Source: Malurus cyaneus samueli
Lineage: Eukaryota > Chordata > Aves > Passeriformes > Maluridae
DNA length: 64,000 bases
NCBI GenBank assembly: GCA_009741485.1
Contig: CM019220.1
Coordinates: 29,865,891-29,929,890, forward strand
Direction: 5' to 3'
Made by a program: the position numbers and the translations under genes. Shown here piece after piece: positions 1 through 52,200 of this stretch; within the stretch, counting starts at the first letter, position 1; each line of letters begins with the position of its first letter. The notes below the pieces were generated by a model, which saw nothing but the letters and a program-made list of their open reading frames with translations, searched no databases and was not told where the DNA came from.

Positions 1-622
1 ATCATGGCCATGTGTATTGGGTCTTCTTGGAAGTTATCCTAGCATTAGAGACACAGTCTATTTTTAAAGGTCATGCACGTTATTTCTTGTCCTTCAGTAA
101 CTTTCAGATTGGCAAAAAGATTAGGGACTGACTGTGTGTGAAGATTGGCAAAAAGATTAGGGACTGACTTGGCCCTTTCTTTGTCAGAAATGCAATGCAG
201 AGTGCTGTCTATAGGAAAACTCCTCTGCTACTCACTGCAGTTCTGCAGTTACAAGGCAGCAATTTCTTTTTCTGTGTTTCCTCTGTATCAGAAGCTTATT
301 GGGACACTGAGGAAACTGGAAAGGAAGGGCTGGGGAAAATGAAATGACGATTGAGTAAGCGCTCCAAATAAATTTCGTAAACACCTTACAAACCCTAACT
401 TTCTTTTTCCTAAAGCTCTCAAACTGTAACTGTACTGACAATTAAGCTGTAACTTCCTAAAAATTAAAATTAAAAATAGAGCAATGTTTGAATTCTGGCT
501 TTTAAATCAGGATTCTCTCACATCCTCTGAAAAATCCCTCATGGGCAGGGTATTTTGCTTAGAGGCATCCAACTGCACAGAAGCAAACCAAGTAAATGTA
601 CTGATACAGAACCCAGGCGTAC
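1..622 (-). other. STAT1: STAT1 intron after coding exon 2 (partial)
   Basis: Intron sequence running off the left edge. I see no exon of STAT1 or any other gene here. The only clear structure is the short tandem duplication at 106-169. Confidence 0.7.
106..169. repeat. Tandem duplication, 28-bp exact copies at 36-bp period
   Basis: A 28-bp unit beginning AGATTGGCAAAAAG occurs at 106-133 and again, identically, at 142-169, separated by GTGTGTGA. The perfect identity suggests a recent duplication inside the STAT1 intron, possibly polymorphic. Confidence 0.9.
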
Positions 623-3584
<2,962 letters not shown>

Positions 3585-3640
3585 CTCGGCTCCGGCTCCG
3601 GCGGTGCCGGCTGTGCCCGGGGAGCCGTGCGGCTTTGTGC
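3585..3640 (-). other. STAT1: Proposed STAT1 noncoding exon 1 (3' end at donor GAG|GTGAGG)
   Basis: The minus strand has a near-consensus donor, GAG|GTGAGG, with GT at 3584-3583, just downstream of the promoter motif cluster. It could splice to the acceptor at 1550. The 5' end is only a guess. A second, weaker donor candidate, CAG|GTGCGG, lies at 3216-3210, which would give a longer exon. Confidence 0.4.
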
Positions 3641-3649
3641 GCATGCGCG
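3638..3649. promoter_or_regulatory. NRF1-type palindrome
   Basis: TGCGCATGCGCG fits the NRF1 consensus YGCGCAYGCGCR at every position. NRF1 sites are common in TATA-less CpG-island promoters and usually sit close to the start site. Occupancy is inferred, not shown. Confidence 0.6.
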
Positions 3650-3659
3650 GGGGCGGGGC
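3650..3659 (+). promoter_or_regulatory. GC box (Sp1/KLF type)
   Basis: GGGGCGGGGC, followed by more G-rich sequence to 3670, directly beside the NRF1-type palindrome. Typical of TATA-less promoters. Confidence 0.6.
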
Positions 3660-3674
3660 GGGGGAGCGGGCGAG

Positions 3675-3682
3675 TCACGTGA
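3675..3682. promoter_or_regulatory. E-box TCACGTGA
   Basis: The perfect 8-bp palindrome TCACGTGA is a USF/MiT-TFE type E-box, two bases from the GAS element. Binding is inferred from the motif only. Confidence 0.55.
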
Positions 3683-3683
3683 T

Positions 3684-3692
3684 TTCGGGGAA
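3684..3692. promoter_or_regulatory. STAT1: GAS element TTCGGGGAA
   Basis: TTC-N3-GAA is the classical gamma-activated sequence bound by STAT dimers. Lying just upstream of the proposed exon 1, it could allow STAT1 homodimers to act on their own gene. STAT1 is an interferon-inducible gene in other vertebrates. Confidence 0.6.
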
Positions 3693-3725
3693 AGGCGGCG
3701 GGTGCCGGGGCCGGGCAGGGAAAGG

Positions 3726-3737
3726 GAAAGCGAAACC
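3726..3737 (+). promoter_or_regulatory. STAT1: ISRE / IRF element GAAAGCGAAACC
   Basis: A full match to GAAANNGAAACY, preceded by another GGGAAA unit (3718-3726), so three GAAA-type half-sites lie in tandem. ISGF3 (STAT1-STAT2-IRF9) and IRFs bind this class of site. Together with the nearby GAS it marks STAT1 as a probable interferon-stimulated gene in this species. Confidence 0.65.
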
Positions 3738-3800
3738 AGCGAGGTGCCCTCAGGGCACGGAGAGCACGGAGAGCACCCGCGGGGCCCCACACAGCTCCGG

Positions 3801-5464
3801 CTCTTGGCTCGGCCGCTCCAATCCGCTTTTCCATCCCTGACGCCCATCAATTGCAGGCGGCCGAGCACTGTCGTCCTTCTCTTCGTTCCACTTTTCCTGC
3901 AAGCCTTGCTCGTGTCTCTTTCGTGTCGTGTCTCTTCGACCACCATGGTCTGGTTGGGTTTTGTCTGGTGTTTGAAGCCAACAGAGACAGATATATTAAA
4001 GTCCAGGCTTTGGTGCGGGACTCCAGGGTACTTTGTGCCCCTTCTCTCCTCAGATGGAGGAGGCGGGTCTTGTTCCAATGAAAGAAAGAAATAAAAACTT
4101 AGTTCGGTAAACTTCCTGGCATGAAATATTAGGGAGTAGTGGGTGTATAAACATGGCTATAAATAAAAGCTATGGAAGAAGGCAACTGATAGTTTTTATG
4201 TTTTTTAATGAGGATCATTACACAAAAGCACAAAACAATAATTTTCTTTTTTTTTTTTTTTTACTTTGCTGTTGCAAAACACAGCAAAGGCACAAGCACA
4301 TTTAGAATTAGTAGAACTACTTAAAAACAGATTTTTGTTTTCTGGTAGTATCTGGGCACTCCTTTTTTGTGTCTCTTCCCCCCAACTTCACTCGAGGACC
4401 ACATTCTTACTTACAGTGCCGCAAGGACAAAATTCCTCATTTTTTAGTGGAAAGAGGCTTGGGCTGGATATATTTGTCCTACAGAAAATTAGTCCAGTGT
4501 TCCTTCAAAGCAGTGAAATGATTTCAAGTCACAGGTTTTGCAATGAAATATTAAACCTACCCCTTGCAAAAAGCTGTTCTGAAGCAATACTGGAAACTGT
4601 AATGCCAAAACCTGATTCACAATGCTATTCAGAAACACGAGTTCTGTTGGGCTGAATTTAATTCTTGACAGTCCTTGAAGGATAGCCTTGCATGGGGAGC
4701 AGGGAAAAAGGACAGGCTGTTTCTCATGCCATGTCTGATTTTTTTTTACAGTACTTCTCATGAACTTTAGATGGTTAAAAATAAACTGTATCCCCCATTT
4801 TGTTTGTATTACGATTGTGAGATGAGGTTAGAATGAAAAAGCATGCAGTAGCTGATGTGAGGGGAATGTTTGCTGCTTTAGAAGTCTGTGTTACTGCTTG
4901 TAACTCAGTTTAAAATCAACCAAAAATCAGCAAGACTATTTTTGTTGTGCCTTGAAAAAAAATCCACAGAGGTCCGGGTATGCAACTTGAAGACAAAATC
5001 TGATTTTATTCATGCTGGTTATATAAATTACAGATATTACCATACTATATACAGAATTGCTCTAGTTGTTTTTTATTTTATATGTGATGCTTTCTGAACT
5101 TACGTGCTGCTCACTTTAAATCACTCAGGCTAATGAACAGTGATGTGTTTGTTTCTTTGAAATCTACTTCCATGTATCACAAAAATAATCTCATTACTCA
5201 TTTCCGCTCGCTCGCTTTCAACTAACGTAGATAATATGGGTGAAAGGAGAAATGAAAGTAAAATTCATCTCTTACTGGTTCAAGGAGGTTATGTTTTCAT
5301 CGCACATGTCTCATTTATACCTGCCTGAGAAAGCAGTAAGGGGCAAATGTTCAAGGGTTTGTATTTTGAGAACTTTGCATGCATTAACCATGAATTCTAT
5401 GGGCAAGACTTACATCTTGTTTGACCCTGCATATGTGGAATACAGTGGCCTTGGGAGTTGCCAA
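3801..5464. other. STAT1-STAT4 intergenic interval
   Basis: AT-rich sequence between the STAT1 promoter and the probable 3' end of STAT4. No gene recognised. The distance from the STAT4 stop codon to the STAT1 ISRE is only about 2.8 kb, so the genes are tightly packed head to tail. Confidence 0.6.
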
Positions 5465-5493
5465 TTTATTATTCTATTCACAGAGATTTTAAT
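5465..5493 (-). terminator. STAT4: Candidate STAT4 polyadenylation signals
   Basis: On the minus strand ATTAAA (5493-5488) is followed by AATAAA (5470-5465), about 1.1 kb after the stop codon. Other AATAAA hexamers lie further on at 5077-5072 and 5010-5005. The true site needs transcript data. Confidence 0.35.
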
Positions 5494-6558
5494 GATAATA
5501 CTGAGGGAAAAAAAACCTCAAACAAAACAACAAAACCAAACAACCCAGCACTAAACAGTGCCTGAAAGAAAAAAGTACCTGAAAGAAAAAAATATTTAAA
5601 TAGGGCAATTTACCATTTATAGAAAAACTAGTTCTGCTTGTTAAATGAGCACGCAATACCCTTCCATGCAGCACAAATTGCCAGGTGGTCAGCAAATGCT
5701 GCCTATCTTCAGCATCTGTCTTTTAAAAAACGGTTTCCTTGTTTTTACCAGTTAGCTCCAAACTGCGTCAGATTGGGATTTTTTTATCAGAAACTTTCTG
5801 GCAGTACTTGCTGTAGTATCTGAGTGGTTCCTGCCTAAACAGATTTACTTCAGCAGCTGTTTTGTGAGAGGGGGAAGTTTTACTAACTCTCTCTTCCAGT
5901 GACAAAATGGAGACTTTTTAACACCACAAGACTTCCTTTCTGGAACTCCCTTCTCTCTCCAGCCTTGTCTACCTGCCTTCCACTTCTGCTGTGGTGTCAG
6001 ATAAAAGTCTATGCTGAAGGCAATTCATCTTTGGAGAAAAGCAAACCCCAGACACCTCTGGGACATTCAAAATCTGGGGAACAAGAATCTTTGCTTTGAA
6101 ATAGTATCTAAATCAGTGGTGTGCATGATTATGATTAAACAGAAAGTATTTAACATAATAAATCCTAATTTATCCAAACACAGTAATGTTATCTTTATCA
6201 GCTGTTTTCATAAGTAAAACATTTTGTTCTTATATTTACAGAAATTCTATGGAAATTAGTGAAATTAGCAAGTAAAATTTGTCTCTGCTGGAACCTCCCT
6301 GAAGTCAAATGACTTCCAAGCCAGAAAGGATTTGGTCTTTTATCAGTGACAATGGCAAACCTGACTTCCAGAAAGCTATTTTGAATCCCTAGGGAGAAAA
6401 TTCCATGTTTATATGTTATTGGTAACAGAAAGAGGCCTAAGAATAACATAATGGCTTCCAGGAAAAGCTGCTTTTCAGAGATGACAGGAAAAAAAAGTTA
6501 TGACTTCTTTAACCCATCCAGTGTTCATACGGTTATTAGTTTTTCCAGTATATGAACT
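5494..6558 (-). other. STAT4: STAT4 3' UTR (proposed)
   Basis: Sequence between the stop codon and the nearest candidate polyadenylation hexamers. AT-rich, with no open frame of note. Extent is inferred from the signals only. A 17-bp direct repeat (ACCTGAAAGAAAAAA type) occurs twice at 5559-5592. Confidence 0.4.
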
Positions 6559-45289
<38,731 letters not shown>

Positions 45290-45800
45290 TAAGGTGCCGT
45301 GCATCCCAAGCCATCCCGTTAGCGGAACGCAGCTGTGACGGCGGGGATGGCGCCGTGTCCAGCCGCACTCCGGCCAGCTCAGGCCAGCCCTGGTTACCCC
45401 TGGAGCCCGTTCCCATGGCCCCGCCCGTGCAGAGGGTCCGAGCCCGGCTCTCGGTGCTCTCCTCCCCGCCCCGCAGCCCCACTTGCCTGTGCCGGTCCGG
45501 CCGAGCGCCGCCGCCGCTGCGCCCGCCTCCCCCGCCCGCCGCTTTATGGGCCCGGCCCGCGCCCGGCCCGGCCCGGCAGCGCCTTCCTGTGCGTCAGCCC
45601 CGCTGCTCCGGGCCAAGCCAGCCCGCCGAGACTGGCGACACTTACCTGGGACAGCTCACAGCGTGCCGGGAGCTGGTTGTCTTCAGGAGGCTGAAAAATA
45701 CACAAAAGCTTTCCCGTTCGCGCTGTGAGAGCAGAGGGATGTGTCCCGCCGCGCTGGGGAACCAGCGGCATCCCTGGGAATTCAGGGTCTACTGCTCCCC
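45290..45800 (-). promoter_or_regulatory. STAT4: STAT4 CpG-island promoter (proposed)
   Basis: A dense CpG block bracketed by CR1 fragments, 2.4 kb upstream of the start-codon exon and the only such block there. On the minus strand it offers a CATAAAGC TATA-like motif (45548-45541), a GC-type donor CAG|GCAAGT (45489-45481) and a consensus donor CAG|GTAAGT (GT at 45645-45644). Its position and these signals support STAT4 transcription leftward; a divergent plus-strand transcript is possible but not evidenced. The long open frames inside it are attributed to base composition. Confidence 0.65.
45646..45690 (-). other. STAT4: Candidate STAT4 5' noncoding exon
   Basis: Bounded by a consensus donor, CCCAG|GTAAGT, and an upstream acceptor-like TGTATTTTTCAG (AG at 45692-45691). 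It could be a 45-nt internal noncoding exon, or the 3' end of a longer first exon if the acceptor is unused. Joining it to the start-codon exon would give CCCAG-T-ATG. Confidence 0.35.
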
Positions 45801-45920
45801 CGAGAGCCGTGGTGTCCCCACTGCCCGAGCTCTGCTCACTGAATGCCAGTGAAAAGGCAAAGGACAGTTCTTGGAGGAGTGGGATAGTAAAACAAAGCGT
45901 CTTGTGGCTTAGAGACAAGA

Positions 45921-46205
45921 GGTTGGACAGAACCTCCGAGAACATCGAGTCTTAATCTTTGAACATCCCCATATCAACTTAAAAGCCGCAGTCAAGTTTA
46001 ATACCTCCAAGAACGGTGGCTCCACCACTTCCCTGGGCAGTCCATTGCAATGCTTGCCCAGCCTTTCCAAGAAAAAATTCTTCCTGATGTTCAACCTGAG
46101 TATCCCGTGGGACAGCTTAAGGCTGTGTCCTCTCATCCTGCGGCCAGGCAGAAGAGGCTGACCCCCACCTTGCTACAACCTTCTGTCAGGTAGTTGTAGA
46201 GGTGT
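45921..46205 (-). mobile_element. CR1 LINE 3' fragment (different subfamily)
   Basis: Plus-strand GGTTGGACAGAACCTCC, CATCGAGTC, GGTGGCTCCACCACTTCCCT, GGGCAGTCCATTGCAATGC, AAATTCTTCCTGATGTTCAA and GTCCTCTCATCCTG, then CAACCTTCTGTCAGGTAGTT, match a reverse-oriented CR1 of the group that ends in TTGTAGAG. It lies just upstream of the STAT4 CpG island and differs in sequence from the other CR1 copies here. Confidence 0.85.
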
Positions 46206-49200
46206 CTTTCTGCAGCATTCCCTATTGCAGGCAGTGCCTGGGATGCAGGAGCTTCAAAGATTTGATCTTTGTCCTAAGGGGTGAATGATCAATATCATAT
46301 CTGCAAACAGCAACAGAGACGTGTTCCAAGTATCTTTTTCCTAAAGTAGCACATTGTTAGAACGAGGACTTCTGTAATTTCTGATGTGACACTGCTGAAA
46401 CCAAAGTGAGTGAAAAATGCTGAATTATTACCATGTCAAAGCTATCTCACCTCAGCGCAGACTTTGAGTGGTAGGATCATGGCTCTGGTGTGACATGAAG
46501 CAGCTGCAATAGGCCCTAAAGTGAATCCTTTGAACTATTGTTTTGTTATATTTTGGACTTTACCAGGAACTGCAGCCTTGAGCAAGGATTTTCTGTGCCA
46601 GGCTGCACAGACATGGAGAAGAGATGCTCACAGAACCTGCCAAGGAGCTGACTGAGTGTATTACACTCTGTGCACTGGGAGGAACGTGCAGCCTTGTTCA
46701 GGGGAAAAATCCTGGTGCTGGAGATGTAGTTAAGAGGAATGTGTGTGTCACCATTGATGCACATTTGTATTTTTTACACAGAACAGAGGGAGGATTAAAA
46801 GTGAGGTGAGGAGCTTTAGGTAACTCCTAGAAGATCATATACAGGTATCAGCAGCTGACCCATGTCTGAATACTAGCTGGGTAGAAAGCATACTCACCAT
46901 AGGTGTTTAAAATGAGATTTGGCATTATCTTTAATAGCATGTAGCAAATTTTCAGGCGCATTTGTATAGAGAAAGACAGGCTCATAATACTAGTTGACAA
47001 AAATCCCGAGTCATAGACTTGTGAGTTCCAGTCCATATTTCAGTAGATTCTCCTTAATTCTGTTACTCTTCCATGTTTTGTCATTGCATATTTGTTATTT
47101 TTTTTTTTATTTTTCCCAAATGAGATGCGGATATAATACAATAGAAGATTTTCTTCAGACCATTATTTTTTTGCTAATGACCAGAGTGCAAAACCACATT
47201 AGCTTTACAACCCAGCAGTGAAAGCTAGAGGTATAGGGGTGAAGGAAAGATTTGGTTGCTATTTGTGGCTAGGAGCACATTAGTCTAAAATTGCATTTGA
47301 CTTCTTTAAGTGTCTATTCTTGGCCGTGGTTTAACCTAGCTATCACTGGCTCAAGAGAACCGGAAAGACAATATTTTCATTGCTTTTTGTAGGGAACTAG
47401 GCACCACATGGACTGTCAGACTTGCTCTTTGTTCAGAGAGGTCAGTCCTCAAATAGAGGCGAAGTCTGGCAAGTCTCTGCTCAGACCTGCCCTCTGTCCT
47501 CTACGTTTCAGCAAGCATAGCAGGCTGGTAAGTTTACATGGGTAACATATCAGGACAGCAAATTGGTAATTTGAGGACCACCCAGGAAATAACATTGATT
47601 AGTAATCTGATTTTGTGCTGTCAGTAGGGGGAACTATTGCACTGTATTTCTTTTAAATAAATATTGATAACTATTTATTTTTCTTTTTCCATTAAGCACT
47701 CATTTTCTGATCATCCTTATGTAACTGCTGTCTGGAATTATGAGAAGACAGTTAATTCATACCATTCCAACAAAACAAGTCAGTAACAGGTTTTGAATCT
47801 CCTGTTTGCTTCCTGTTTGTCTGCTTAACCTAGAAAATAATCTGTGTGGTAGAGTGGTTGATACTAAGACAGTGCAAGGCTTCCTGATATCTGATGAAGG
47901 TATCTGTTGGGGCTTATTCAGGAGGCAACAAGCCAAAATTTCAGCCAGGTGATCTCAAAATCGAGGGTAACCAGAGGTCATTCTTCATCTGAAGTTCAGA
48001 AATAATTTTCTGAGGAGATGGTTCCTGTTCTCTTCTTCCCTTTTTTCTCCCCCTGACTGTACTCACACAGGTACAGCAGTGAAAGCAGGTTGGTGGCTGG
48101 GCTGGTGACTAGCTGTGGAACCAGCTGTTGGGAGAGCAGGATGCTGGATATGAGCCATGCTTGTGGAGTCAGGAGAACAAGGTATTATCCTTACAGCAAG
48201 GGGTGCAGGCAGGAAAATGGATGGAGTCACTTGTGATGTTACAGCGAGCTGGGGACCCCTGGGGCTCTGCAGAACATCACTGGAGAAAGAGGAAGGGAAA
48301 GGCACTTTGGTGGAGGGGAATAAGGAGGGTTGTGGTCCTAGGGTGTTAGAGTTGGATTGTCAAAGGCATTGAGGTATGGCTGAGTGTGAAAAAGCCTGAG
48401 ATGTGCAGGGGCAGCCTGAGTATGGGGGCTGTTTGCGGACCTCGGGTGGGAGAGGGCTGAGGGATTCCCTTCTGAGCCTGAAACACAGCTCAGCTCTTGA
48501 GCAAGGGTCGGGGAGGGTGTTAGCACACTGGGAAGGATGTTATGGTACTTGGAGGTGTGAAGGAAACTGCTGTGGAGCGGGACTGAAATAAGAAGAAGGA
48601 GATGGTCTAGGTCAGTTCAGGTAAGCTCTGGAGGAGATCTGTGTGGATGGGATCCTGAAGAGGTGGCTCGAGGCATGTGGTGGATACTGCTAGCACAGGA
48701 GGAGGCTGTGAAGAAGGCTGGGCTGAGCTGCCTGGGCTCAAAGGAGAAGTTTGAGTCAAGGAGTTGTGGCTCACGCTCAGTGGAGGAGTTTAATGACTAC
48801 AAACTGGCTGGGCCAGAAAAGGTTGAAGCCACCATTGAGTTTGATGGGTCAAAGCTAATCTTCTCTGTGTAACATTTCTTTCTGCTTCATCAGTGTTTCA
48901 GCGCTGGTCAGAGCAGAACAAGAAGCAAATGTCTGCATGGTGTGGGTTGTTTAAAGAGAAGGAAAAGTCTCAAGCGACAGAGAAGGAATTCAGGACATAG
49001 CAATCTTCTCATCAAAAGTTCACGAAGTTTTTCCTAGGAACACTGAGCCAATTTATTACTTTGATCTCTCTGAGCAACCTGTAATCAAGATTACCATCTC
49101 TCATGTTTGGCCTCCAGTCATTATGCTCCTTGACTAACCTTTAATTAGAGAATGTGTCATCTGTCTTTTACATAAAGGAGACATTCAGCTTGTACATGCT

Positions 49201-52200
49201 GTACATGTGTTCTGTCTTGTGTCTGAACTGTTCATGGCTTTTCTTCGTGCATTCAGAACATGGACTTGTGGTCTCAGTGAGGCCAGTAAACACTGTAATC
49301 ATGAGAAATTGTCCTGCTGACAGTGTAGTTCCTCCTAGTCAGCCCAGCATAAATCAGTACTTGTGTGTGCAGGTCACATCCCTTACTGTCCTCTGTTAGG
49401 AGAAAAAGACAGCAACAGAAATGTTGACCTAAAGTTACATGTTATAATAATCTATTTATGAACGCTGAAAAGCTTATTTCTGTGTTTGTACGTAGCTAAA
49501 AGAATGGTCATTATGCTTAGGAAAAGATAGGGGGTTTTGGTCTTAGTTGCTGAAATACTTACTGCTTTCCCCCTTCCAGCAATGAGTGAACTTTATGTGC
49601 AGATGGAAAAATTCATATGAAGTATCGGTACATACGTCACCCAAATCCAACATGATATCAACTAGAAAAAAATTAACTTGCCACGTGGAGAATAGTGAGA
49701 AATAAGAAATAATAGAAAATGAAGTTTTCTCCCACTGAGCTATGTTCAGGTCTTTGCTTTCAGGCCTTTTGATACTGCATTTTTGATATTGCTTTTTTTG
49801 GCAGGTGCATGTAGAGTGTCCATTCAGCAGTGCAGGAGCAGGTCAGAATGAGTGACCTGCCAGAAGATGACTTCTGTCTTTTTTGCTGCCCACACCCTAC
49901 TAGAGGGTCCATGCCCATCCCTACTGCTGGGGAGAGGATCTTCTGCACCAGTCATACCAAGGGCAAAGTGAGAGGTTCTGTTGACCTGGGACAGTAGGAA
50001 TTTTCTTCTTTATTTTCTGTTATCTTTGAACAACAGGTATGTTTTAATGTGTGCCCTTTTTATCACTTTACCTCTTGATGTCGTATTTGTGATTTTGCAC
50101 TGGGTGCTTCATTGTGTATCCTGGAAAAATCTGGAGGTGTTTTTTCTCAAAAGAAAAGGTTTGTATAGTCTGGTGAGATTTTTCTGGATTTTTGTTAAGG
50201 AGAAAGAAGCCTGTGCATCTTGTAGAAGTTAAGGCTGATGCCACTTGGGGTCCTCCAGTTACCATACAAACTTCTATACTGACAAAATCAAGATAGGAAG
50301 GCATTGCATGAAAGGCCTCAATTCCCCCTGAGTGCCAATCTGTCATTGTTTAGGGAAAGGGCATGCACAGAGAAATGAAGGAAGCATGGAAAGCAGTGAG
50401 GGTAGAGACAGTAGTTTCGAAGAGCCTAAAGGAGGAGAAAGAGAGAAACTCTGGGTGCCTTGTATTAATTAACTTTTGTAAATGAAAAATTGCATACACG
50501 GGACATTGTTGTAAATAAGCTTTGCCTTGTAACCCAGCTCCAGTCGTTATTTTTTCAGCAGTTTTCAGCTCTTGAAATATGTGATTGATTTAACCTGTCC
50601 ACTTCCTGAATTATATAATGCAAATTTAAGTTTTACTTTTCCTGAATTACTCTAGAGTCAGTTTTCCTTTTTTTGGTTGTGATTATGTAAATTGTTAGGA
50701 ATGCTGGTTGTGCTATTTTAACAGGTTTTTTCACTCGGTGTAGTCTGTGGGAGCTCAGGAAGCTTGCCTCTTACACAACAGTTTCCTGAAAATTGGTAAT
50801 AATCACTTTTTTTTCATGCAGAACTTGAAGACTTTAAGATGAGTGGTTTCCAAAGTAGACTGTGAGAAAGGAATACACAATCAGTGTGATTTGGTGAATG
50901 CTGTGTGTTTTTTATATGTGTATGTGAGGTAGAGCTTGGAGGGCAAAATTAAGACCCTTCCTGGTGCAACTTAATTAGTTAATAGGTCAGTGTTGACTGA
51001 ACAAGAGAAAAGAGAATTTTTTCATAGTTACTCACTTGGGATTTGTGCTGTCAGTAGTTGCTTAAGTTCGTATTGCCTTCCTTGCTCAGGGTCGAGATGA
51101 CCATGCATAATGGTAATTTCTGATCATACCTAGGAATATTTTCATGTTGTAGTCTCTTAGAGGAGTCCTTGAGTTTTGTTAAGCCTGCTAGCATATGCTA
51201 ATTGCAAAAACCAATTTGATGCTGAACAATGACTTCCAAATGCAAAGATCAATAATTTTAGAATTAGTAATGGATTGTGTTCTGAGAAGATAACTCGGTT
51301 AATTAATTTAATAAAGTATTTTCACAAAGGGAGCAATTAAACCAAAATCTGATTATCTCTGCTTGATAATACTTGAAATATTATAAACTGAAGTTACAGG
51401 TTTTAACTCTGATGATACCAAGAGGACCTCTTGATTTATTTATTCTCTGAAACTCCTTATTTTGGCATTATTTGTATAACAAAGCACACATCTTCAGAAG
51501 TAAAGTGAGCTTTTTCCTTGGCTAGGCAATAAGATACCAACAAATCTGAAGCAGTTGTGCAGTTGTATTGTTGGATATCACAAAGAGGATGGTAATCCCA
51601 TGCCTGTTATGGACATAATGTCTTCCTTCTGGGTTGTACAAAAAGTGGCATTCTTGTCCAGCCTCCTATAATAAAATCCCATATCAGATGAGATTTTTTT
51701 TTTCTTCTGTAAACCTGCTTTTTTCTGGATCTCAGCCTCACAGCATGCTGTAGATAAAGACCTTTGTGATGGGAAACTTAGCTGCAAATTGGCATATCCC
51801 CCGTTCGGTGCAATTCCCATGGCAGCAGGGGAGGAGGAGCATTATGGATGACTGTAATCATCCTTTGTTTATTTTGAGAATTTCTGTATTTCCAAGTAGC
51901 ATTTTGTAGGATGTTTCAAAATTCTCAGGTGAAGCAATTTTTAGTATAATCAGCTCATACCAGAAACAAAAATGGGTTTGTTTTCACTGGGAGACGGTTG
52001 GGATGACGCAGAGAGCTGAGACTGGATGTGGAAATTCAACATTGGAAGTTGTTCTATCGATGCAAGCATTATTTGTGTTGTTCCCTTACCTTCACAAGGA
52101 GAAAGAAAAGTGATTTCTAGAGCTGGCTAATGTGAGGTGAAATGCCTGTATGTAAGAAAGCAGCTTGTGGCCACAAAAGAACATGGGTAGAGCAAAAGCT

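Noticed and set aside
48101..48872. G-rich stretch with several open frames, considered as a retroelement or gene remnant
   Set aside because: No LTR ends, polymerase motifs or known gene similarity could be seen; composition alone is not evidence.
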